A model generated the notes under the pieces. It worked only from the letters and a program-made list of their open reading frames with translations, ran no database searches and was not told the origin of the DNA. A stretch of DNA of 64,000 bases. Origin: Bactericera cockerelli (lineage: Eukaryota > Arthropoda > Insecta > Hemiptera > Triozidae). The first letter of the stretch is position 1, and each line of letters begins with the position of its first letter. This document shows, in pieces, positions 1 through 12,000 of the stretch. Made by a program: the position numbers and the translations under genes. The stretch is from NCBI GenBank assembly GCA_024516035.1, contig CM044957.1, positions 17,567,224 to 17,631,223 on the forward strand. The letters run 5' to 3'.

Positions 1-31
1 TCATCACTCCGGGAGTCACTCTTGCTATGAA
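1..31 (+). CDS. Gyg: Glycogenin upstream exon, 3' end only
   Basis: The first 31 bases read [10 protein letters not shown] in the third frame and end at a strong GTAAGT donor beginning at base 32. This matches the family segment after the first Rossmann strand (a TPxVT motif followed by a helix). The exon stops after two bases of a lysine codon. The next recognised exon starts with the single base that completes it, so the two join in phase and read [12 protein letters not shown]. The rest of the exon, with the start codon and UDP-binding N-terminus, is outside the window. Confidence 0.85.
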
Positions 32-3000
32 GTAAGTTTCTTTTCCCTATAAATCCCTATTATGATGCAGAGTTATCTGTCTAAATCACAAAGAAAAGTA
101 ATGTTTTTTTTTAATGAACATTTATTTCAAGAGAGGTCTATTCCAATCGAAGTCCTTGCCTTGAAAAGTAATGTAATTCTAACAAAAGATGTTTTATAGT
201 CCCCAATGTTTCAGCCATTTATATTGTTGGTACATAATATGTATTTCTGTCTTTCCGACTGTCCTGTAAACAAAATAACCAGCCTCCGTGGCTTGACGGT
301 TGGGACTACTGCCCATAGTTCAGAGATCCCAAGTTTGATTCCCGGTTGCGGCAGACTTTTCGAAAGAAATTCTGGTCCCTCAAAACCAGTGAGGCTGGCA
401 TTTCTGGCTCTAGGTGAGGTAAGGGTTTCATTGAAAACCCTGCAACGAGGTCAGATAATAATAAACAAAATATCTCAAGAACGCTTTAAGTAAGATCATG
501 GGACACTAATTAAGAACATTTTGTTTTTGTTTGAAATAATAAAAGTTCATCCCCTTTGACCATTTTTTTTTATTAAATGGCTGTTTCCAATATTATGTTC
601 TATAAAACGTTGCAATTATGTAGCTATATGAAGACACTTAACAGTAGAAACCAGTGGCAATATTTGACTTGTTTTAAAGCCTTAAGGAAACCTTGTTTAC
701 ACCAGTTTATTATCAATCAGAAAATCAGTTGGTAAGTAACTAATCTGACACTCCCTCTAAACTTTACACTTTACTCGTGTTTTCCATATTTAATTGATAA
801 TCTAACCTCTAGGTATACTATACGCAATTTCGCGTACTACGAAAAACCTACGTCAGAAAAATTCATATCAGAACCTTATCAGAACGTAGACAAGGAATCA
901 TACCTAACAATCAAATCAAAATCAAAGAATTGCAAGAGTTAAGTTAATTAGGAAGTACCTACTGGAAAAATAAATTTTTACCTAAGTATTTGAAATTGAA
1001 TGAAATTTTCGGCGAATTAGTAAATTACGAGTGTGTACATAACTTGCAACATACTCTTTTCTTATGAGGCATGATATCAACAAGTTTATTACTCTTCTCA
1101 ACAAGTTCTAATTTTTTTTAAGATAGTATAATTGTGCCTCAGAACCGCTTTCACATTACTTCAGGACATACTTTACCTTTACATCCATGCCATTCCAGTA
1201 ACGAAAAAACTCCAGAATTTTGGTTCCGGATGAGATTCGAACCCGCAACCTCCGGATCAGTAACCAATGCTATTAACCACTGAACCACGGAGGTTGGCAA
1301 GTTCTTGGTTAACCTTTCCATCTATTACTTCTCACTACTATTGCGGAAACCTCCGAAGACCCAAACTTCGACAACCCCGGTCAGGCGAAATTTTCCAACA
1401 GAAATTTCTGTTGCCAAAGAATCTAGTTCACCAAAAGGTCTATCAATTCCCCTAAGTCTTTCATTAAATAAATGCGCACAACGCACAACAGGTAGACAGT
1501 AATCTTGAAAGGCATTGCAAGAAAACAAAACAGCGGTAATATCCCGCGAATTGGCACCCTTTGCCAATATTTCCACGAAATGTATGCTGTCCATGAAATG
1601 TATGAGCACGTCATAATGTGTCGTAGCACCCACGTCCCAAGGCACGATCACTGTGTTATTTCACTGCACGTTTTATTTGGGGTGGTGTAGAAACTTGATC
1701 GCCCGACGTCATCCGCCTCCTACAGAGTTCCCTGTGTTGACGAGCAAGAATTTACAGATTGTGATGCTGCTGTTTTGGAATCAAGTCAAATGGTGTGTGA
1801 ATTTCTTAAATTTATGATAAAATAAGGTTTGTCATATTCACAATTTGCACACTTCATGACAGCTACCAGGAAACACTTATTCGTGAAGCAAAATGTACGT
1901 AATTAGGTTCATGCGTAAAATATTCTTTTCAGAATAATTATACTGGTGGAGTGATCACCAACTTTTTATTGTGTACAAGAAGAAGATTTTGAATGAGTTC
2001 TTAAATTTGTACCTTTTTGACAAATCTTTTTTCAAAATTGAAAGACAGATAATCCAATCTAAATCAGCCATGTTCATGAGCGGACTTTATCTTTAGGGTT
2101 CAATTTTAGTCCCCGACATTAACTTTAGTAAAAAGAAAAATATTATACCCATATTGGATGGGCTTCTACTGTACTTTTCAGTTTTCTCGTCATCCGTTGC
2201 ATATTTTTCATGAACAATCTAAAGTTGAAAAAGTCATCATTTATGTATTAATCACATTTTGTGATATCACAATTACTCAAACTTGCTTTACTAAAATAAT
2301 CTTTGCTGAACTTGGGACTCGAACCACCCACCTCTATTTTCTTGAATATCTACAATTCTAGATTTAGAAATTGTCTCTGTCGAAATTTATACCTAGATAC
2401 TATACCTATATTTTGAATTTCATGAGACATACGATAATAAGAATAATTGACTGGATACATTATGTTTTGGCAAAGATTGTTTCTTGTTGAAGACGCGAAA
2501 AAAGAGGGTCCATTTCGCCAGCACCACCACCTTTAAAATGTAATGTTTTTTTTACATGGCTAATTTGTGCTTATTTTGTGCTTCTTTGTGCTTCAAACCC
2601 CGAATTTTGTGCTTCAACGATGAGGGCGCTACGCCCATTTCAATTTGGTGGTGCTGGGGAAACGGTAGAACCACCACTTTCGAAACGTAATGTTTTTTTT
2701 ACATGGCTAATTTGTGCTTATTTTGTGCTTCTTTGTGCTTCAAACCCCGAATTTTGTGCTTCAACGATAAGGGCGCTACGCCCATTTCAATTTGGTGGTG
2801 CTGGGGAAACGGTAGAACCACCACTTTCGAAACGTAATGTTTTTTTTACATGGCTAATTTGTGCTTATTTTGTGCTTCTTTGTGCTTCAAACCCCGAATT
2901 TTGTGCTTCAACGATAAGGGCGCTATTGCGATTTTTCGGAGACCCCCCTCCCCCACACCCATTTCCCCAGCACCACCACTTTTGATTCGTAATACTTTTT

Positions 3001-6000
3001 TGATGTCAAATTAATCCTTGAATTTTGTGCTTCTTTGTGCTTCAAACCCCGAATTTTGTGCTTCAACGATAAGGGCGCTACGCCCATTCCACTTCGGGGG
3101 CCCCTGGGGAACCACCAGAACCACCACTTTCGAAACGTAATGTTTTTTTTACATGGCTAATTTGTGCTTATTTTGTGCTTCTTTGTGCTTCAAACCCCGA
3201 ATTTTGTGCTTCAACGATAAGGGCGCTACGCCCATTTCAATTTGGTGGTGCTGGGGAAACGGTAGAACCACCACTTTCGAAACGTAATGTTTTTATTACA
3301 TGGCTAATTTGTGCTTATTTTGTGCTTCTTTGTGCTTCAAACCCCGAATTTTGTGCTTCAACGATAAGGGCGCTATTGCTATTTTTCGGAGACCCCCTCC
3401 CCCACACCCATTTCCCCAGCACCACCACTTTTGATTCGTAATACTTTTTTGATGTCAAATTAATCCTTGTATTTTGTGCTAATTTGTGCTTCAAACCCCG
3501 AATTTTGTGCTCAATTACTTAAGCTACTATAGCCAATACAAATTGCCGTATATTTCCCATACGCATGGAGACAGACAAGTAAGGAGAGGAAGAACTGAGT
3601 AAAAATCACATCGCTGTTATCTCCAATGTTCTACCTTGCAATAGATGACTCATTAGAGACATTTCGCATTTATCGTTATCGGGTCCCCATAATCAATCCC
3701 CATAACGATAAGTTTATCGGTTTCGTGTCTCAATTTTTACATTTCGCATCATCACGATACCCGATAACGAAAACTCTAGCGCCTCTACCGGATATTCTAA
3801 GAAAGCTTTTCATCAAAACAAAACAAATATTTTTGAAATTTAAATTTTCAATTCATTCTCTTTTCGAATTTTTTAGGTAACTATGTTCTGCTTAAAAACT
3901 ATACCTATATATAAATGCCAAAGTCAACACTCAATCACTCACTCACTCATTCATCTCGATTTCTCAGCACTGGTATGTCCTAGAAGGCTGAAATTTGGCA
4001 TGTAGGTCACTTTTAGCTCTTAGATGCGCACTAAGAAAGGATATTATTTAATTCTAACTGGGGCGCCAGCCGCGGGGGAGTCCTAGAAAGTGTGTGGTGT
4101 GTGTCTTTTAATGATTTAACTATTGCCAAAACTTCTCTGTAAATACTTTTATCTGGACAGCTGATGGGGGTTCTTTAAGGAAAGCGGGGTTGATTTGATG
4201 ACGCTCAAAGAAATGCAGTATCTCCTTGCTTATTAAAACAGAGATCCCTTCCTGAACCAGCTCCGTCAGCTGACGTTTTTGCAGTTTAGGATTTATGATC
4301 CTGGAATTCTCTGAACTCTGTCTCTGATCCTGCGGATATCTTCTCTGCCATTCTGCATTTTTTTTCGTCGTGTATCGTGGCGTCAAAGAAGGCCAGGCCA
4401 ACCATCTCTGCATTTAAATACCAGAGGTGGTTTGATAATAATTTGGTCAAAACTCTGTCTGCTATTTCTTCATCAATAGTCTCATACTCTAAAGGTGCAA
4501 TTCCGATCCTAGTGACCGCAACGCGCGACAGGCGACTGAAGCTAACTTCTGCTATGTGTGTATTTTAATGAAGTACTTACCAAAGCACGCGACCGGGTCG
4601 CGCGACTGATAGGAGCGACTTTCAGCAGCAAGATGGTCGCGGTCGCTAGGATCGGAATTACACCTTAAGAGACTCTGCAACATTTTGAAGTCTTGCATGG
4701 GTGCCAGCTGGGCCTTATGGGCATTAAACCACGCTTTGCAATATACCCTAGGAATCGTCAGAATTATGTCCAAGCGCTTCCTCAGTTGCTACTAGTACTT
4801 GAGTGTCATTTCTGTCAGTTATCCCGCACCGATCCAAAATAAGAGATAGCTTCATGGTTAGAAATTCCCTGGTGCCTCGCAGCCTTTTGCAACCAGAATG
4901 TCCAGGAAGTTCCTCGCTATCTTGAGAAGTGCAAATGTCCATTTACATTACATGTTTACCTGGTAGGAGTCTCAACGCCTAGAGTCTTAAAAAAAAAAAC
5001 TTCTTTTCTAAAAATAATTTTGGTCAAAAACATTTTATAATCGTTAGAATAGAATGGCATGTATTAGCCATGCGTTGCATTATATAAAAATGGTACCTAC
5101 TCTCGTTTTTAAGGAAAAGGTGCCATTTGCTCGCTCGGATTAAAAGTTTTTGACCATAATTATTTTGAGAAAAGAAGTTTAAAAGTGTCCAGAATATAAA
5201 ACATTCAAAACAATGTAAGCTTTCATTTGAGATAAACTTAAAAACAAAGTACTGAGCCATTCCGGAGTTACGGCTCCGAAGCCTCGCTCACCAGCCAAAA
5301 GTCGCGATTTTTCCAAACTTTGAGCGCCCAGCGGCTATTTATTTTAATATGTGGATAGACTGCACACTCTGTGGGTTTGGCAGATAAAATTTTCTGACTT
5401 TGATTTTTTAAAACCGCCCTAACTGTGCATCTTCCAAATGATCCATTATGGCAAAGTCCAATTCATCATCATTTATTTCACCTATCTCATTCAGAAAAAA
5501 AATGCTTCTTCAATTGACATAATTACACAGAATATAAAATACTGTTAACACAGATAAAACAAAAAATGCAGATAAAAGAGAAAAAATAATACTTGCTAAA
5601 AAAAATCTTAAATTTATCAGAATTAAAATGTAAAAATTAATTCTACTGTATGTAAAAAAGTGGGAACGGAGGTTTATATAATTATGTATTTTTTTAAAAT
5701 CACGCGGTATTTTGAGTCAAAAAATTCTTTATCGTTTACGAAGAGAGAACCCCATAATCCACTCGAATTATGGGGATCCCGATAACCATAACCAAACTCC
5801 GATAATTTTTGTCATGCGCAGAGACGCAAATTCGAGACTTTATCGTTATGGGGATAGGTTATCGGGTCCCGATAATTTTGCGAAATCTTACTATTGTCTC
5901 GGAGATAGTTTCAGTGTTGCCGTACCAGGAATATTTTAAAATTTCTCCCTTTACAATTATATTATTAAAGGGATTTCTCAGAAATACAGCTAAGAATGAG

Positions 6001-9000
6001 TTCGATCCAAACTTATAGTCATAGTTATTTATGGTGCATAAAAATACCCATGTATTGTGTATAGGTAATTTCATGAGAAGCTTACTGAATGATATATTAT
6101 TTTATTGAGCCAAGCTTAGTATCCAGTTAAACGCTTAGGCGGTGAACTAGTCACATCGGGACGGAGGTTTTACCCTCCATTCGCTTGAAACTCATTAAGT
6201 AGCTATTCATATGAACATTACACAGTCTGAGTGGGCCAGGGAATAGCCGGACTGGTCTCTCATCTGAGTCCTAACCTCACTGGGCGTTGCCTAACATCAG
6301 TGAGCCATGACCGAATGGTATTTTCAACATGCCATCGATTCTGACATAACAATATTTGTTTATTTTGGTTTAACATCGCTTTCCAACTGCATAGTCATAT
6401 CACTCTCTATTTTCTCGAAACTCACAAACGCGCTACTCACATTAACCTCACCCAACTTGAGTGGGGCCGGGAATAGCCAGCATCATGATCGTTTGAAGAG
6501 GAATGGTCATCAATCCAACTCCTGGCCTCGCTAGATATTGCTTAACTTTAATAAGTGACCGACCTCTGTAGCTTGATCGATAAAGCGGCGGACTTGTAAC
6601 CTGGAGGTCGGTGGTTCAAGTCCCGGTTTCAGCGCGGATTTAGTAAAGCGAGTTTGAATATCTGTTATATCACGAAAGTGATTAACACAAATGTGAGAAC
6701 TCAACCTTTATAACTGGAAAAGTACTGGTGATTTGAACGTGCCATCGCATCGACGTGACATTATTTTAGTCAAAATATATTGAGATTAAGTTGATTTTAG
6801 TTAAGTTTCGATAGGTTCATTTATTTAAGTGTATTTTCATACAACAAACATCTTCTCGCGACACCTGGTGCCTACCAGGCTCGAGGCATTTCCACGCTGG
6901 ACTGCTAATGACAGTCGTTGGCTTAAGAATGCCCCGGCCCTGGTATCATCACATGTGCGTTGTAACGTATCTGAAATCACGTCTACCAAAGACTTAAACT
7001 GCCGAGAAAATGGTTCTAGTGTTTCGACAGCCAAGCCATAGAAACAGTACTGTGGTGTTAGAGCTTTGTATTTTTTACAAAATTAATTTATGCCAATATG
7101 ATAGACTTGTTGAATACTTCAGTTACCGTTCTGTCACGACTGTTAAGCAAACACTAGTGAAGAGGGGTAGTCACCGTGGCAGAGTGAGTTAGCGCGCTAG
7201 GCATTACACGCATGGTGACCTGGGTTCGATTCCCAGCGGCGCAGTAATTTTTCTACTCTGTACTTGGATGTTCGGGGTTCACTAATACCTCGTGAGGAAA
7301 AATGAGTAGTTACTTGTATGAGTAACGACTAGTGGCGGCATTACCAGAGTAAAAAGAAATTAATGTAATAGAATTCGAAAAGTACAGGAGGCTCTTAGTA
7401 ATTCTACGCTACCCACAAAAATTGTGAAGAGGCCTTGTGCTTCACCACAAGTAAAGTCATACATACACTAGTGAAGAGGGTGACCATTCAAATTTAAACT
7501 CTTGAGATGCAGGCTTTTCACGGCTCAACATAGGGTAGGTGAGGTTAAGAGGATTTTCCACGTAAACCTCACCCAGCCTGTGTCATAATAGAAGGATTTT
7601 TCTGAATGGCAGAATTTTTTTTACATATTATGTCTATTTTAGTTATACAACGTCCATGGCACGTTGAATACACCATTTTCCGTTTGTCATAACCATAACA
7701 TAAATAAAGCAAACTTTAAGCGAAGTTCAACCCTTGTGACGCTAACCTTACCCAGCCTGGGTTGGTGTATAAGAATTTTCAGAATGATAGTACTTTTTGG
7801 TAGGATTTTTTTTATGGTTTTTGAACAACAACAAAAAATTAATACCTATCTATTTTTGGAGTTCTCCCAGAAACACTCCCCCAGCTACGCGCCTACTTCT
7901 TCGTCAAAAGCTGTGGTGGTGAATGAGGGTCTGAGTTTTAAAGAGGAATGAACCAAAGTGGACGTTTTTGTTGACTTTTCAGCTCTTCGTCAACCTTTAC
8001 ACTTACAGGTATTTCTAAAAATAGCCATTGCTATCTACAGGTTAAATTCGGGGCGGAAAAAATCTTTGGACTACACAGAGTAAGTACCTAAGTACCAGGT
8101 ATCTAATCCTTGAGATGACTGCAATGCGTCCCTGAGTAAATACAGGGTGATTGTATTATGAATACGGGGACACTGTGATTTCGCAATATAATATATAGAA
8201 ACACAGAAAAAGGGTACGTGAACACGTAAATTTAAGAATGACAGTATAGGAATCAATATGTATGATACTATATATCTCATGTTTAGATTACTCTACCCTA
8301 ACTGTTTTAAGAACCCAGTAAGCAACAAAAAAATCAGTCTAAATACATTTTCTAGATCAAATCTAATGATTTTGAGATTTTTAGCTAACTGTTACTGTTG
8401 AGTGACCAGTGTCGTGTGTTGGCACTATACCCATGTGGTGGCACAACAGTTTATTCAATCTTTCTGAAAGTCTGCATCAAGCGGAATTCTATCTGGTCCA
8501 ATTAAAAATACTAATTTTCGAGAAATTTTTCCTGAGCAAAAATATACGTTTAGTGGATAGACCACTAAACCAGATATACATAGGTATTTGCATAATTAAA
8601 TTGAAAATGTTAGTCACAATTAGAGTCTGCGGCGCATTCATTTACATAATTATTAATAATTACCTATATTATTTACATAATTATTATCTAATAATTATAT
8701 TAGATAATAATTATTCGTATTTGTCGATCTCTTATTATTAATAATATAATAAAATTGCATGATAACATTGATTAATTGACTAGGGGTAGTCTCTTAAAAC
8801 AATTATTTTGAATTATCTAAATAGGGGGTATCTGATGGTTAATCTGACTGCTACACCCTGTATAACCAAAGTCATGAATTACTTTACATAAACATTTTTT
8901 TCATTGTTGACCACCCCCTTTTTTCTGGGAATCAATTAGGACCAATACCGAATATTGAACCAACAATATTTTTGTTGAAATGCGTGTGAAGACAGGTCAG

Positions 9001-12000
9001 TTTTAAACTTTGCAACCCTTGAGGTAAAAGCAATTCGACCGTAAACTACAGGGTGATGTAAATGATATAGGACACGTAAATTATAGACTTTTCAACAAGT
9101 CTCGCGGCTGCTCAGTGGTCAAGGAGTAGCGTCGGTCTCGTAAACCAGAGGCTTCGAGTTCGAAACCCAGCCGGGACCCGAAAACTTATCCTCACTTTTG
9201 GGATTCGGACAAGCACATACATATTTAAATTAGGGTTACTGTTTGTATGAACAACGAAAATTACAAGTTTTAGTCATTATGAGTAATACGATTAGGCGAC
9301 ATTCATCAATTATAATTTTAAAAAAGTTGTTGGCTCTATCCATTTAATCACTATGTAGGTATAAGCTTCAAAACTCTGACTTAACTAACGGTATTCACGG
9401 TAACACAAACAACAAAATTGAAATTTTATTTTAATATTTACAATTCTTATCAAGGTTTCATTTGTGCTCTTGATATACCACCTACGATATAAGCCCAATG
9501 AAATTAATTTTTAGATAAGAAATTATTTTACTGAAACACAATAAAAAAATTCAGAACTGAAGAACTCATATATTGTTCCTTTGAAAAATGTACACTTTGA
9601 AAGCGCAATTATTATTATTATTAACTAACCTGGCTGCAGGGTTTTCATTAAAACCCTTACAATTAACACTGATGCGACCTAATTAGATCTATTGTGACGA
9701 GTTGATTCTATTCGGTTTTAATGTCCTGATTTGAGATAGATAGTCAGGACGGGGGTTTTACCCTCCATTCTCTGGGAATCGTACCAGCTACCCACATTAA
9801 CCTCACCAAGCCTGGGTAGGGCCGGAAATGCCAGCCTCACGACTTTGGAGGGGACAGAATTCGAAAAGTCTGCCCCAACCGGGAGTCGAACTCGAGACCT
9901 CTGGACTATGGGCAGTAGTTATAACCGTTACGCCACGGAGGCTGGCAAAGCGCAATTTATTGTACCTATATAGATGCACACTAATATACCGATAGGTACA
10001 CTCCATAAGTGTAATACCATCAATAAAAAAAGACCAGATTTTTTTATTGAATGCCAATTAAATTTATAATTACGTAAGTATATCACCCTGTATAACAAAA
10101 AAAAGTCTCACACAACAGAATTCATGAGTAGGTACCTGCCTAGCTGGTTCCGACAATTAGCCCAAGAAGGGTATGTTTGCTAACACAATAGCTACCTACA
10201 TACTTTACAAGTACAATGTATCATTGTACCTATCTTATTATTTTCTGACCTGATTCTCGTAGGCATTAAGTGGAAACTACCCAATTACTTCTCCAACCGA
10301 ATGAATGAGAATATTTTGACAAGTTGATTCTATATTTGGTTTTTGTATAATATAATTGATCTGATGTATAATAAGTAGTCAGGACGGGGGTTTTACACTC
10401 CATTCGCTGGAAATCGTACCAACTACTCATATTAATCTACTATACTTTTAGCCAGGTGCCTGTACGGCTGCAGTTTTCAATTTTCTCTCTCAAAATTCTT
10501 CAAATATTTTTAATTTTAAACTTCATTAATGTCAATCTTTTTGATATATTTTAGTGTCATTCAAGTTTTTCACAAAGATATCTACACAACCACTAAGAAA
10601 TCAATTTCAATGATCTCAGGATGTATGTTGGACGAGAATGATGTATGTACAAAAAGGAGTGCAGAATATTGTTTTAAATATGTGAAAAAGGCAATAAGAT
10701 TGCGAAATAAATATCAATTAATCTCTATCAGCCTAGGTTGGCCCGAAATAGCGGTCTCACGTGTTGGGAGGAGAAAAATTGGTAGAATCTTTTAGCACAA
10801 CCCGAGATTGAACTAAGGATTTCTAGACCTCGGGCTATAGTCACAATCGTTAAACCACGGAATATGTCTTAGTATCGACCTACCCCTTACCTAAAGTTTT
10901 TCGTTAGCATTTTTTTTCTTAGAGTATATTGTATATTATTTACTAATGAATAGGTATATTGTATATACATAGTATATTATCTTATACAGAGCTTCCACTT
11001 CCATACAGTATCACCCAGGCCTGGGTTTCTCTGAATTTAATCCGTATCCCCTTTATCCCCGTATAGCTCACTGAAATTTGTTGCAATGACTTTTGCTTAG
11101 TGGGATCTTTAATTAATTTTACAATTGGTTCGTGCCCAGCCTGATTAGGGTATGGTAGGCAATTTATTTTTGTTGTTGTTCCAAAAACTTAATCCCTCGA
11201 AAAATAAAGGATAGATGAAACATCAATTCATATTAAGTAAGTATAATAAAGCATTCAAGTATCTCTGATGAACATAATTTAACGTTATGATCTTTATATT
11301 ATTATTATACATAATATATATCCATTTAGATACATATACATATCTATTAGATACATATCTATTTAATTTTACTATGTTTAGTAGTTACTTAGATACTAAT
11401 CGTATTGCTAATAGTTAATTTATATGCTTTGTTCAATAATTTGAATACATACGGAATGAAAAAATCCCACGCGCAAATTGAATGGTACCCTGCATGCTCA
11501 GAGATGTTTGAACATCTGGCTACACTGTGCAGTTCACAAGGTTAGGGAGAGAATTTGTAGACAATTGTTGAGAACTTTTTGTGGGCGTAGCGCCCTTATC
11601 GTTGAAGCACAAAATTCGGGGTTTGAAGCACAAATTAGCACAAAATTCAAGGATTAATTTGACATCAAAAAAGTATTACGAATCAAAAGTGGTGGTGCTG
11701 GGGAAATGGGTGTGGGGGAGGGGGGTCTCCGAAAAATCGCAATAGCGCCCTTATCGTTGAAGCACAAAATTCGGGGTTTGAAGCACAAAGAAGCACAAAA
11801 TAAGCACAAATTAGCCATGTAAAAAAAACATTACGTTTCGAAAGTGGTGGTTCTACCGTTTCCCCAGCACCACCAAATTGAAATGGGCGTAGCGCCCTTA
11901 TCGTTGAAGCACAAAATTCGGGGTTTGAAGCACAAAGAAGCACAAAATAAGCACAAATTAGCCATGTAAAAAAAACATTACGTTTCGAAAGTGGTGGTTC

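Noticed and set aside
2578..2985. 135-codon open frame in the forward 147 bp block (and its twin at 11683-12090)
   Set aside because: It is a repeat of a 49-residue translation arising because the monomer is a multiple of three; there is no start, splice or family support. Kept as a repeat.
3900..3960. Helitron end
   Set aside because: The TATATAAATGCCAAAGT start resembles common invertebrate repeats, but no 5' TC or 3' CTRR with hairpin could be fixed.
8140..10095. Recurrent ACAGGGTG / CACCCTGTA words (8143, 8856, 9049, 10083) as paired transposon ends
   Set aside because: They are common short repeat ends in insects; the orientation and spacing here do not define an element, and no duplication was found.
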